This document shows, piece by piece, positions 1-8,147 of a DNA stretch of 64,000 nucleotides (the first letter of the stretch is position 1; each line of letters begins with the position of its first letter). The stretch is from DATBLQ01 sp036555325 (GTDB lineage: Bacteria > Pseudomonadota > Alphaproteobacteria > Rhizobiales > Aestuariivirgaceae), in the NCBI GenBank assembly GCA_036555325.1, contig DATBLQ010000081.1:1-64000 (forward strand), given 5' to 3'. The notes beneath the pieces are model-generated. The model was not told where the DNA came from. It was given only the letters and a program-made list of their open reading frames with translations, and did not search any database. The position numbers were made by a program, and so were the translations under genes.

Positions 1-40
1 AAAAGGCGGAGCCGGCTTAGGGTGGGGCTAAGCCGGCTCC
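1..40 (-). terminator. Rho-independent terminator of the BTLCP gene
   Basis: A perfect 13-bp inverted repeat (8-20 pairing with 28-40, loop 21-27) lies just past the stop of the minus-strand gene ending at 109. Read on the minus strand, the stem is followed by GCC and at least four T residues that run into the window edge. No T-run follows on the plus strand, so it should terminate the minus-strand transcript. Confidence 0.75.
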
Positions 41-108
41 TATGACCCGGTCTGGTGGGGGATGGGGAGGGGACGCCGACCGGGCCAATCTCTACTACCC
101 TCGAATCT

Positions 109-747
109 TCACTTGGCGCGCTTGTCTCCCGCAGCCTCGACGAGCGAGGTTCTGCCAGCCTCGGAGAGCGCCAACCAAATCCGAGGGTCTTCCTGCGACT
201 GCCTTTTCAGAAATTTGTAGTGCGTGTCCGACCAGCGCAGCACCTCGCTGCGACGATTATCTAGAACGAAATCTCCCTTGTCGGTGGTGACCATCAGAAC
301 CGCATGGCCCTCGCCGGCTTCATCCAGAACAACGGTGATCAAGAGGGATTCGACCGGAAAGCCCAAATCTTGCAGATAGCGCTGCTTGAGAAGGACGTAG
401 TCCTCGCAATCGCCGGCATCGACGGGATAGTCCCAGCGCTCCGGCACAGCGTAAAGTTCCTGATCGCTGACGGGCTCGATAGCCGCGTTGACTTGGGAAT
501 TGACCTCACGCAAGGCGGCCCAGCGCTTCTCCGTCAGAGAAGCCCGTCGCGATGAGCCGTTCGGCTCGCATTGCGATCTGTTACGGGCACAAAAATCAAC
601 GAAGCCGATGGGGGGCAGAGTTCGCCCAAAGATCGGCGCGTGATCCTTCGCCGCTGTGTTGTTGTGCGTTGTACCGGCCGAAGCCTGCGTCGCCGCGGCA
701 ATTGCAAGAAAACCCACGGCGGCTGCGCCCAAAGCTCTTCCAAACAT
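109..747 (-). CDS. BTLCP-family transglutaminase-like cysteine peptidase, secreted
   Basis: This 212-residue protein starts at ATG 747; an in-frame TTG at 759 is less likely. Residues 1-24 form a signal peptide ending in an ASA site, so the enzyme is probably periplasmic. The bacterial transglutaminase-like cysteine peptidase fold is marked by the triad Cys114 (in GDCEDYVLLK), His148 (GHAVL) and Asp163 (LDN). In this family such enzymes cleave or modify surface or cyclic-di-GMP-related adhesion proteins (LapG-like), but no LapA/LapD partner is seen here. A PilZ gene lies about 120 bp upstream on the same strand, which fits a c-di-GMP theme, by inference only. Confidence 0.85.
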   Translation of the reverse strand: MFGRALGAAAVGFLAIAAATQASAGTTHNNTAAKDHAPIFGRTLPPIGFVDFCARNRSQCEPNGSSRRASLTEKRWAALREVNSQVNAAIEPVSDQELYAVPERWDYPVDAGDCEDYVLLKQRYLQDLGFPVESLLITVVLDEAGEGHAVLMVTTDKGDFVLDNRRSEVLRWSDTHYKFLKRQSQEDPRIWLALSEAGRTSLVEAAGDKRAK

Positions 748-868
748 TTGACACCCCAACCCTTTGTTCGTTGGAGCAAGCCTATCGCGAATGGTTTTAG
801 GGAGCGTTCAGGCGGCGGGCACAAATGTCGCTATGTGGGCAAGGATTTGTTAACCGATTGCCGTCTAA

Positions 869-1468
869 TTAACGGACTTGATCGGCTAGTGTGGCCCGAT
901 CCAGGGGGCTTATGAACTCGATGGCGATGCCGTGCTCGATGTAGCGCACGACACGGCCGCGGGTTCTCCCCAATAGAACGAATGCGCCAAGTCTCGGCAT
1001 GACCTCGGTCTTGATCGCCGCCCCGGTCAGCGAAATGTCGAGCACTTCGCACGCATAGACACGCCCGTCCGCCAGGCCGAGCTGGGACGTTGTGTTGACG
1101 GGTCTGAATCGTGTGGCGCGGCGAGGCTCAGCTTCGTCTTTTTCCGGAGTCTTTCCCAGCGACTGCAGGCGGGACGCAAGACGGTCACGTTGGGCGCCTT
1201 CCAAAGTGAAATGGACTTTGAAGCCCCCATCCACCGGTTCTTCTGAAACGCCCACAACCCGGCCGATACTGTCGATGTAGGCGACGATGGAGAGGCCCGG
1301 AGGGGGTGGCGACTGAGTAGTGAAAACCGCCCCGTCGAGTGTGAGATCCAAGACTTGGCATTTGTGTTCGGTTGTATCCGGCAACATGAACCGCCCCAGC
1401 AGCGACTTTTCGGCCAGTGGCCGGTCTGGCGCGGCGGTTGTCGGTGGAACTGTGGATGCTGATTCCAT
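869..1468 (-). CDS. PilZ domain protein, possibly two PilZ-like modules
   Basis: The protein has 199 residues. The C-terminal part (about 115-195) is PilZ-like: it opens with RRATRF, continues with DISLTGAAI and ends with a short beta-rich segment. PilZ domains bind cyclic di-GMP through an RxxxR motif and a D/NxSxxG motif, and both are recognisable (RRATR and DISLTG). The N-terminal half (about 20-100) repeats the pattern more weakly (LDLTLDGAVF), suggesting a degenerate second module. There is no signal peptide or membrane segment. It lies between a PAS_5 gene and a BTLCP gene on the same strand. The target process is unknown. Confidence 0.75.
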   Translation of the reverse strand: MESASTVPPTTAAPDRPLAEKSLLGRFMLPDTTEHKCQVLDLTLDGAVFTTQSPPPPGLSIVAYIDSIGRVVGVSEEPVDGGFKVHFTLEGAQRDRLASRLQSLGKTPEKDEAEPRRATRFRPVNTTSQLGLADGRVYACEVLDISLTGAAIKTEVMPRLGAFVLLGRTRGRVVRYIEHGIAIEFISPLDRATLADQVR

Positions 1469-1606
1469 TTATTCGGTGACCCGAACGCCTCGCGGAGCTT
1501 TGCTCCAAAGAGACTACGCAGTTCGAGTAAAAGGGGAGTTAAGTCTTTCCTGCGCGTTCTGCGGGAAGCTTGCGGCTTAGGGAGATGAGCGAGCGAGCCC
1601 CAGCGG

Positions 1607-2227
1607 CTATTGGAGTCGCCCACCCGGGATAACGTGCAGATGGCGGAATTTCTTTCCTCTGCTGACCGGCTTCATCGGGACACTGTCCTTTGCGGGAACG
1701 GGCTCCGTCCAGATTATTCTGACGCTCACCAACTCGAAGGACACCAAATGGTGAGTGCATAGCCAGTTTGACTCGTGAAAAGGTATGACCAACCCGAGGA
1801 CCTGGTTAGCATGGGTATCATCGGCTTCGACCGGCAGACCGATGATTTCCAGATGGGTCGAGAAGCCCGTTTCCGTGCGAGCCCGGCAGCGCATCACGAA
1901 GGGCTGCAGGTCGCAAATTGCCGCGTTGAGCAGCCTGTTCATGGTTTCACGCTCAAATGTCTTCCATGAAGCAAACAGGTCTTTCCCAGTCATGTTCTCG
2001 CCCCACAGCTGGCAAATGCCGGTGCCAGCGAGCCTCAATCGATGCGAATGAGATTCTCCTGTCGGTTCGCAGATGAAGATCCAGGGCAGAAGCTGATGGA
2101 TGTGTTGCAGGGCGATCTGGCTGCGAAGGGGCGCTGAGCGCTCACCCCTGATTGACTCCCAGTAGCGAAACAGATTGCGAGTCCCAGAATGGGAAATCTC
2201 CTGGGGGCCGGATAGACCGTTTATCAT
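1607..2227 (-). CDS. PAS_5 (DUF1457-type) domain protein
   Basis: This 206-residue protein is read from ATG 2227; a TTG at 2242 would add five residues. The sequence from LFRYWESIRGER through RLAGTGICQLWGENMTGKDLF to the C-terminal strand matches the small alphaproteobacterial PAS_5 family, a single PAS-like sensory domain with no output domain. The first half carries the typical WE..R......R..I.P..I...LP.IF block. Its function is unknown. Rhizobial genomes often carry such genes beside PilZ genes, and here a PilZ gene follows 138 bp downstream on the same strand. Confidence 0.7.
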   Translation of the reverse strand: MINGLSGPQEISHSGTRNLFRYWESIRGERSAPLRSQIALQHIHQLLPWIFICEPTGESHSHRLRLAGTGICQLWGENMTGKDLFASWKTFERETMNRLLNAAICDLQPFVMRCRARTETGFSTHLEIIGLPVEADDTHANQVLGLVIPFHESNWLCTHHLVSFELVSVRIIWTEPVPAKDSVPMKPVSRGKKFRHLHVIPGGRLQ

Positions 2228-2393
2228 TCTCAACTCACCCAATCCTCGCCCACGGGCCCCAGGGTAGGCGATGTGTCAATGCAATACCGCCGGCTAATGA
2301 CTTGCAGATGGCATGCCAGTGCCGAAATCATGTCTAACTTGCGGAAATCCGTGGATTCACCGCATGGCCTAAACAGGCCTGGAGTGGTAAACG

Positions 2394-3164
2394 ATGCCCT
2401 CCGCTCGCCTCAGTAAAGGGCCGTTTTTGAGTCCACGAATGACGGAATTACAGCGCAAGCCACCCCCGGCCCTTAACGTTCCGCCCATCGTGCTGGGGCT
2501 CATCGGTGTATTTGTGGGGATCCACTTGCTGCGCCTTTACGGGCCATTCAGCGACGAGCAAATCATCTACTATTTTGCGTTTATTCCGGCGCGCTTTGGA
2601 GGCGATGCCGACATCATTGCCAATCCTGATAGTATGGACCGCGCCGCCCGGCTGTGGAGCGTGCTGAGTTACAGCTTCATCCACGCCGATTGGGTACATC
2701 TCGCGATCAACTGCTTCTGGATGCTTGCCTTCGGTAGCGTGGTGGCTCGCAGGCTCGGGTCGTTGCGTTTTCTTGCCATCAGCGCAATAGGGGCGATTGC
2801 GGGAGCGTTGACCTATTACGCCTTTCACCCTGGGCAAATCGCGGTCTTGGTCGGCGCATCGGCTGCGATTTCCGCTCAAGTCGCCGTAGCCGCGAGATTC
2901 ATGTTTGCCCGGCCAGCGGAAATTCAGTGGAACGACGGGGAAGAGCTTGCTCGGGTAAAGCCGCTGTCTCTGGCAGCCACCTTCACCAACCGGCGATCCC
3001 TTTTGTTTATCCTTGTCTGGTTGGCTCTGAACTATGTTTCCGGAGCAAGCGGCTTCGGTACTCCCGCCGGACAGGGGTTGATCGCTTGGGAGGCCCACCT
3101 CGGCGGCTTTTTTGCCGGTCTATTGTTTCTTGGGCTTTTCGACCGCGCTAGGACGCCGGACTAA
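2394..3164 (+). CDS. Rhomboid family intramembrane serine protease
   Basis: The protein has 256 residues and about six hydrophobic helices. The rhomboid HxxxN region is visible as HADWVHLAINCFW. The nucleophile motif is GASAAISA instead of the usual GxSG, and the catalytic His lies in EAHLGGFFAG near the C-terminus. The start at 2394 is backed by a GGAGTGG Shine-Dalgarno sequence; an ATG at 2439 would shorten the N-terminus. Rhomboids cut transmembrane helices within the membrane; the substrate is unknown. The gene converges with hisI, with only 2 bp between the stops. The changed residue after the nucleophile is common in alphaproteobacterial members and does not imply inactivity. Confidence 0.85.
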   Translation: MPSARLSKGPFLSPRMTELQRKPPPALNVPPIVLGLIGVFVGIHLLRLYGPFSDEQIIYYFAFIPARFGGDADIIANPDSMDRAARLWSVLSYSFIHADWVHLAINCFWMLAFGSVVARRLGSLRFLAISAIGAIAGALTYYAFHPGQIAVLVGASAAISAQVAVAARFMFARPAEIQWNDGEELARVKPLSLAATFTNRRSLLFILVWLALNYVSGASGFGTPAGQGLIAWEAHLGGFFAGLLFLGLFDRARTPD

Positions 3165-3166
3165 GT

Positions 3167-3544
3167 TCACTCTTTGACGAGGTGAAGAGTATTCCCCTCC
3201 ACCCGACGATAGAAGCAACTCTTCCGCCCGGTGTGACAGGCAACACCTTTTCCTTTCTGACGGATCTTCATGAGGAGCGAGTCCTGATCGCAATCGACCC
3301 GCAGCTCAACGACTTCCTGAGTTTCGCCCGAGGTCTCTCCCTTGCGCCACAGCTTCTGCCGCGACCGGCTCCAGTAGTGGGCTTCTCCGGTCGTGATCGT
3401 GAGCCTCAGTGCTTCGGCATTCATGTACGCGAGCATCAGCACCTCGCCCGTTTCGAAATCCTGGGCGATCGCCGGAATCAAGCCCCTGCGATCATGGCGC
3501 GGGCAAAACTCCGAACCTTCCTCAAGGTCCCCAGCGCTTGTCAT
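3167..3544 (-). CDS. hisI: Phosphoribosyl-AMP cyclohydrolase
   Basis: This enzyme opens the adenine ring of phosphoribosyl-AMP in the third step of histidine synthesis. The 125-residue protein shows the full family signature: LMLAYMNAEAL, HYWSRSRQKLWRKGETSG, the metal-binding DCDQDSLL and the C-terminal CHTGRKSCFYR with zinc-binding cysteines. The start is ATG 3544, because the ATG shares one base with the folE stop (TGATG), a translational-coupling arrangement. Longer in-frame reading into folE is not protein-like. HisE is not fused, as is usual in alphaproteobacteria. hisI-folE pairing is a recurrent rhizobial arrangement. Confidence 0.95.
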   Translation of the reverse strand: MTSAGDLEEGSEFCPRHDRRGLIPAIAQDFETGEVLMLAYMNAEALRLTITTGEAHYWSRSRQKLWRKGETSGETQEVVELRVDCDQDSLLMKIRQKGKGVACHTGRKSCFYRRVEGNTLHLVKE

Positions 3545-4176
3545 CACAATGGAAATCCGCTTTCGCGCGCTCGCACGAGGTCCATGAACCGTTGCTGCAT
3601 CACCGGGTTTGATTGGAATTCGCCGGCATATTGAGTGGTAATGGTCACCACGTTTCTCTTGTTGACGCCACGCAACGTCATGCACTGATGAACCGCCTCG
3701 AGCATGACTGCCACGCCTCGCGGCCTTAAGGAGTGTTCTATGACTGCCGCAATCTGCGCCGTCATGGTCTCCTGAGTTTGCAAGCGGCGGGCAAAAATCT
3801 CCACCACGCGGGCGAGCTTCGAAATGCCGACGACTTTAGCGCCCGGCAGGTAGGCAACATGGGCACGGCCAATGAAGGGCGCCATGTGGTGCTCGCAGTG
3901 CGAGTTGAACTCGATATCGCGCAGCATGACGATATCGTCGTATCCTTCGACATCACTGAAAGTGCGGGACAAAGTGTCGTATGGGTCTTTTTCGTAACCC
4001 TTGAAATATTCCCGGAATGCCTTCACCACGCGCCGCGGAGTCTCACTGAGGCCTTCGCGGCCCGGATCGTCGCCTGCCCATGCGATCAGCGTGCGAACAG
4101 CCTCTTCTGCCTGTTCTTGTGAAGGCCGGGAAATTGCATGACTTGCTGTTTTCTTGGTACTCGCATCCATCTTCAT
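3544..4176 (-). CDS. folE: GTP cyclohydrolase I
   Basis: FolE converts GTP to 7,8-dihydroneopterin triphosphate, the entry step to tetrahydrofolate and, in some bacteria, queuosine. Zinc ligands are seen in SHCEHHMAPF (Cys and His) and in the later VHQCMTLRGV (Cys). The core runs from EEAVRTLIAWAGDDPGREGL to the end. ATG 4176 (MKMDAS) is preferred, with 4170 equally possible; the in-frame extension to 4239 looks non-coding. It is translationally coupled to hisI and divergent from the IscU-like gene, whose ATG lies 160 bp away at 4337. Confidence 0.95.
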   Translation of the reverse strand: MKMDASTKKTASHAISRPSQEQAEEAVRTLIAWAGDDPGREGLSETPRRVVKAFREYFKGYEKDPYDTLSRTFSDVEGYDDIVMLRDIEFNSHCEHHMAPFIGRAHVAYLPGAKVVGISKLARVVEIFARRLQTQETMTAQIAAVIEHSLRPRGVAVMLEAVHQCMTLRGVNKRNVVTITTQYAGEFQSNPVMQQRFMDLVRARESGFPL

Positions 4177-4336
4177 ATTATCCTGTCCGGCCGCTGGTTG
4201 CGGTTCGGCGCTATTGAACCTCGCAGGCGGGCGCCTCACATATCATGGCAGCTTTCAACCGCAAAGCTCGATGCAAATCTACCCTTTGAGCGGAGTTGGC
4301 TGCTTTGGGGGCCCATCCAATGATATAGTGAGCTTT

Positions 4337-4789
4337 ATGCTGGATCACATCTATAATCAGAAGATTCTTGAATTTGCCTCGGATATTCCGAGGCTTAAGC
4401 GACTTGCGCGGCCGGACGCCACAGCCGTTGCCCTGTCAAAGCTGTGCGGCAGTAAGGTTACGGTGGACATCAACATGAGGGATAATGTGGTCTCTGACTT
4501 TGGGCATGACGTAAAAGCATGCGCCCTGGGCCAAGCGTCTTCCTCGATCATGGCGCGCAATGTGGTTGGCTCGACCGCCGAGGAGCTCAGGTCGGTGCGA
4601 CAGCAGATGTATGCCATGCTCAAGGAAAACGGCCCCGCTCCTGAGGGCAAGTGGAAAGATCTCGAAGCACTTACCCCGGTTCGCGATTTCAAGGCGCGCC
4701 ACGCATCGACGTTGTTAACCTTTGATGCCGTAGTGGATGCGGTCGACCAGATCGAAGCAAAAACCAAGGAGCAGGTCAGTGGCTCATAG
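4337..4789 (+). CDS. IscU/NifU-like iron-sulfur cluster assembly scaffold protein
   Basis: This 150-residue protein begins MLDHIYNQKILEFA, typical of the small alphaproteobacterial scaffold proteins. Two cysteines stand at the expected IscU ligand places (SKLCGSKV and KACALGQASSSIM). The third IscU cysteine region reads RHASTLLTFDA and has no Cys, which is known in this subfamily and suggests a role other than the main Isc scaffold. No iscS or iscA is nearby. The upstream in-frame extension overlaps the folE promoter region and was rejected. In related genomes this gene often sits beside yidD; here two other genes lie between them. Confidence 0.85.
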   Translation: MLDHIYNQKILEFASDIPRLKRLARPDATAVALSKLCGSKVTVDINMRDNVVSDFGHDVKACALGQASSSIMARNVVGSTAEELRSVRQQMYAMLKENGPAPEGKWKDLEALTPVRDFKARHASTLLTFDAVVDAVDQIEAKTKEQVSGS

Positions 4790-5252
4790 GAAAACCACAG
4801 TTGTTGCGCAGGAGGTCAAGCCGCGGCTGGGCACCGGCTATCCACCGCAATTTGCCGATAACTGCAAGACGCGCGAGAAGAGGACGCTCGGCGATCAGTT
4901 CGAATTGACGCAGTTTGGCGTAAACCTCACAACCCTGCCACCCGGATGCTGGTCCTCCTTGCGCCACTGGCACCGCAACGAGGACGAATTCGTTTACGTT
5001 CTCGATGGCGAAATTACCTTGGTCGACGATAGTGGCGCACACCTGCTTCGGCCGGGAATGTGTGCCGGCTTTAAGGCGGGAAACGGGAACGGCCATCATC
5101 TGATCAATCGCGGCAAAATCACCGCCCACTACATCGAAATCGGCAGCCGGTTTGCAGACGAAGACGTGGTTTATTCCGATATCGACATGAAGGGTTCCGT
5201 TCGGGGCGGCGGGCCCTATGTGATGACCCGCAAGGACGGAACACCCTACTGA
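4779..5252 (+). CDS. Cupin domain protein
   Basis: This 157-residue protein probably starts at GTG 4779, which lies inside the end of the scaffold gene and follows a GGAGCAGG Shine-Dalgarno-like stretch. One conserved cupin barrel is seen: HWHRNEDEFVYVLDGE (metal-binding His, His, Glu), then PGMCAGFKAGNGNGHHLINRG carrying the later His. The C-terminus ends with a DV.YSDIDMK segment seen in sugar- or quaternary-amine-related small cupins. The reaction is unknown. It converges with the choline-sulfatase gene (49 bp between stops), which may hint at a linked role, by inference. Confidence 0.8.
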   Translation: MAHRKTTVVAQEVKPRLGTGYPPQFADNCKTREKRTLGDQFELTQFGVNLTTLPPGCWSSLRHWHRNEDEFVYVLDGEITLVDDSGAHLLRPGMCAGFKAGNGNGHHLINRGKITAHYIEIGSRFADEDVVYSDIDMKGSVRGGGPYVMTRKDGTPY

Positions 5253-5301
5253 AACGGCTTGCTCGGCCTTGCCCCTGCTCAAATGACCATTCGAAGAGCG
5301 G

Positions 5302-6852
5302 TCAGCAAGAATCCTTGCCGACGTTCGGAGCTCGCGGATAACGCGATTGCTTGTCGCGCTCGCTGACATCCATGTGATTGCGGGTGTATTGCTCGGATGC
5401 GTCACGCAGAGGTTGGAAATCCCATGGAAAATAGTTGCCGCGTTTAAGAGCCGAGAACATCATGTGGCGCGATCTTTGGCTCTCGATCACACTTTTCCTG
5501 ATCGCAGCTGAATCGAATCTTTCGGCAATCAAACGTTCGAAGTTTTCAACGACTGCGCGATGCTTGGGCTGGGCCGCAACATTGCTCAGCTCGTCGGGAT
5601 CGTTTTGAAGATCGAACAGTTGATCGGGATCTCCATCCGAACGGATGAACTTCCAATTTCCCTGCCGCACCATGTACATCGGAGCGATTGCTCCTTCAGC
5701 CAGGTACTCGCCAAGAACCATGGTGTTTTCCTCTTCCCGGCCGCCGGCAAGAAGCGGATAGAGGCTGCGCCCATCGGTAGGCAATGCAAGTTCTTTCGCC
5801 CCTGAGGTCGCAATGTCGCGTAGCGTCGGCAACAAGTCGGCAAGTGATGCTGGTGCGGCGATACGTCGTGATCTGAAGAACTCGGCGCCGGAAACAATAA
5901 GTGGAACGCGCGAGGAGTGTTCGAGAAATGACATCTTGTACCAAAGCCCGCGCTCGCCCAGAAAATCGCCGTGGTCGGAAGTTAGGATCACGATCGTTTC
6001 GTTCTGGAAGCCGCAGACTTGCAGCGTCTGTACGAGATCGCCGATCAAGCTGTCGACGTATGAAATATTGGCGTAATACCCATGGCGTGAGGATCGGACG
6101 TCTGCCTCGCTGACGCCGTACTCGCCCATGGCAGCCATATCAAAAAGCCGTTGGCTGTGCGCGTCGAGCTGTTGGTAGGGTATAGCCGGGACTCGCGGCA
6201 TGTCGATCTCTGTATCGCTGTAGATGTCCCAAAACCGGCGGCGCGCCACATACGGGTCGTGCGGGTGTGTAAATGAAACGGTCAGACAGAACGGTCGGTC
6301 GCTCCCGTAGCGCGCGTAGTCGAAGATCTTCCGGCTGGCAAGAAAGGCCACCTCATCGTCATACTCGAGCTGATTGGTAATTTCGGCAGTACCAGCCTGC
6401 TTCACCGAACTCATGTTGTGGTACCACCAGTCGATACGCTTTTTGGGATTCGACCAGTCGGGAGTCCAGCCGAAATCGGCGGGATAGATATCGGTGGTTA
6501 AGCGCTCCTCAAAACCGTGCAGCTGGTCCGGCCCAACGAAGTGCATCTTGCCGGACAGACAGGTTTGATAGCCTTCCAGGCGGAGGTAGTGGGCGAAGGT
6601 GGGAATAGCCGAGGCGAATTCCGCCGCATTGTCATAGACGCGCGTATTGGATGGCAGAAGTCCGCTCATGAGCGTCGCCCTGGCAGGCGCACACAGTGGG
6701 CTCGGCGAATAGGCGTGCTCGAATATCACTCCTTCTTTCGCCAGCCTGTCGATATTGGGTGTCCGCACGACTGGATGCCCGTAGACCGCAAGAAACGGTG
6801 CAGCGAGCTGATCGGCGATGATGAGGAGGATGTTTGGCCGGTTCTTACCCAT
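5302..6852 (-). CDS. betC: Choline-sulfatase (arylsulfatase superfamily)
   Basis: BetC hydrolyses choline-O-sulfate to choline and sulfate, feeding the osmoprotectant glycine betaine. The 516-residue protein starts NILLIIADQLAAPFLAVYG and carries the sulfatase C-x-P-x-R motif (CAPARATLMSG), whose Cys becomes formylglycine. Long stretches match choline-sulfatases specifically, e.g. YDNAAEFASAIPTFAHYLR, SGKMHFVGPDQLHGFEERL and YPADFGWTPDW. The start could be ATG 6852, 6864 or 6867, and all lie within 15 bp of the divergent yidD start. No betI, betA or betB is adjacent, which is unusual, since rhizobial betC is normally in a betICBA operon. Confidence 0.85.
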   Translation of the reverse strand: MGKNRPNILLIIADQLAAPFLAVYGHPVVRTPNIDRLAKEGVIFEHAYSPSPLCAPARATLMSGLLPSNTRVYDNAAEFASAIPTFAHYLRLEGYQTCLSGKMHFVGPDQLHGFEERLTTDIYPADFGWTPDWSNPKKRIDWWYHNMSSVKQAGTAEITNQLEYDDEVAFLASRKIFDYARYGSDRPFCLTVSFTHPHDPYVARRRFWDIYSDTEIDMPRVPAIPYQQLDAHSQRLFDMAAMGEYGVSEADVRSSRHGYYANISYVDSLIGDLVQTLQVCGFQNETIVILTSDHGDFLGERGLWYKMSFLEHSSRVPLIVSGAEFFRSRRIAAPASLADLLPTLRDIATSGAKELALPTDGRSLYPLLAGGREEENTMVLGEYLAEGAIAPMYMVRQGNWKFIRSDGDPDQLFDLQNDPDELSNVAAQPKHRAVVENFERLIAERFDSAAIRKSVIESQRSRHMMFSALKRGNYFPWDFQPLRDASEQYTRNHMDVSERDKQSRYPRAPNVGKDSC

Positions 6853-6865
6853 ATATGATGACATC

Positions 6866-7210
6866 ATGCAGAGAAGCAATCGCAAGGCAGGCAAGCTCCC
6901 ACATGCGAAACAGCAACGCAAGCCGGTTGCCGCAACCTTGCTTGTCCTCATAAGGCTCTACCAGATCACCTTTTCATTCTTGCTGGGTCGTTGGTGCAGG
7001 CACTTGCCAAGTTGCTCTAACTATGCAGCAGAAGCAATTCGCCTGCATGGCGCATGGCTGGGTTTTTTGCTGGGCCTGTTCAGGGTGATGCGATGTCATC
7101 CATGGGGAACTGAAGGATTTGATCCCGTGCCGACGACCGTCCCCACATCGCCCTTCGCCTTCCGCCAACTGTGGATGGCCGGGCATAAAAAGAAAATGGC
7201 CGAGGATTGA
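6866..7210 (+). CDS. yidD: Membrane protein insertion efficiency factor YidD
   Basis: YidD is a small protein that assists YidC-dependent membrane insertion. The 114-residue product contains the family hallmark RHLPSCSNYAAEAIRLHGAWLG followed by FRVMRCHPWGTEGFDPVP. An amphipathic helix (LIRLYQITFSFLLG) precedes it. ATG 6866 is chosen; an upstream in-frame extension overlaps betC. The stop codon (7208-7210) lies in the loop of a terminator hairpin used by the opposing gene. It sits at the edge of thrS-region housekeeping genes, a common rhizobial neighbourhood. Confidence 0.9.
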   Translation: MQRSNRKAGKLPHAKQQRKPVAATLLVLIRLYQITFSFLLGRWCRHLPSCSNYAAEAIRLHGAWLGFLLGLFRVMRCHPWGTEGFDPVPTTVPTSPFAFRQLWMAGHKKKMAED

Positions 7211-7220
7211 ACCTCGGCCA
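7185..7220 (-). terminator. Terminator of the Omp25-like gene, overlapping the yidD 3' end
   Basis: A 9-bp perfect inverted repeat (7197-7205 and 7212-7220, loop 7206-7211) is followed on the minus strand by a T-rich run TTTTCTTTTT. It lies 25 bp past the stop of the minus-strand outer-membrane gene (7245). The yidD stop codon sits in its loop, so the same bases end yidD and terminate the converging transcript. A plus-strand T-run is absent. Confidence 0.8.
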
Positions 7221-7244
7221 CGCGCCCCCAGTTGTGACGTCTAT

Positions 7245-7949
7245 TCAGTAGACTTTCGAAACCAGCTCATATCCGAAACCGAAACCCCAGATCAGCCCCG
7301 CCCGCGCAATGTGGAGATTGTCTATGCCCGCCTCGATCGTGCAGCCGCACGTCACGTCATAAGTTTCCTCTCCCAGTTGAGAATAAAGATACTCAAGCCG
7401 AAAGCGCAGGTTGGCTGTCACCATGTGTTCCATGCCAACACCAGCGCTCCAGCCCGCGTGCCACTGAGTGTCCTCTCCCTCAACACCGTTGAACGTGCCC
7501 GTCAGTTCCGCCTGCGCCCACGCGCCCCCGGCCGTCAAATAGATGAGAGTGTCGTCACGGGCGAGCCCGAGGCGTGCGCGCAGAGTGGCGATTTCATCAA
7601 TCGAATAGAAAACATCATCCAGAGAATTCGAAGCAATATCCCCGCCCCATCCGAAGTCACCTTCGACACCGATAACCATGTCGTTGTCGAAATGCATGTC
7701 GTAGCCGGCGAGGGCTCCTCCAGCCACCCGGCACCCGGCCAATTCAGGATCGGCAGAGCCAACGGGAAGGTAGGTGGTATCGAGACACATGGCGCCGACC
7801 CATCCACCGATATGAAAGCCCGTCCAATCGTCGATTTGCCCAAGCAGCGGAGGAGGGGATTCGAGATCCGCAGCATTTGCGCCGACGGCGAGTGGGGTCA
7901 TCAAAACTATGCCCGCAGCGACGACCCAATACGCAGTAGATTTGAACAT
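7245..7949 (-). CDS. Outer-membrane beta-barrel protein, Omp25/OmpA-porin like
   Basis: This 234-residue protein begins with a signal peptide (residues 1-26, ending GANAA). A WTGFHIGGWVGA entry, repeated amphipathic strands (GVEGDFGWGGDI, LRARLGLARDDTLIYLTAGGAWA, VGMEHMVTANLRFRLEYLYSQLG) and a final aromatic strand are typical of eight-stranded rhizobial Omp25/Omp31 proteins. Two cysteines (VTCGCTIEAG) in a late loop are unusual. Its role is probably envelope stability or surface contact. It ends at a strong terminator shared with the yidD tail. ATG 7949 is chosen over an upstream ATG at 7988 because it gives the signal peptide directly. Confidence 0.85.
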   Translation of the reverse strand: MFKSTAYWVVAAGIVLMTPLAVGANAADLESPPPLLGQIDDWTGFHIGGWVGAMCLDTTYLPVGSADPELAGCRVAGGALAGYDMHFDNDMVIGVEGDFGWGGDIASNSLDDVFYSIDEIATLRARLGLARDDTLIYLTAGGAWAQAELTGTFNGVEGEDTQWHAGWSAGVGMEHMVTANLRFRLEYLYSQLGEETYDVTCGCTIEAGIDNLHIARAGLIWGFGFGYELVSKVY

Positions 7950-8147
7950 GTGGGTTCCCTTGATGATTGTATATATTAGTCGATTCAATCTTGAGATGCA
8001 TTGGTTAATAAAGGGTGTCAGCGATCAATGAACATAGGGTGCATCCGACCGGCTTGACGGGCCGAGCCTTAGAATGCAAGAAGCGCATCCTTGCCCATGA
8101 GGGCTACGCTTACCTGCGCGGTCAGCAGGAGTGAGCTGGAGAGGCCG

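Noticed and set aside
849..873. Two TTAAC-like words as a CtrA site
   Set aside because: The spacing is 15 bases instead of 7.
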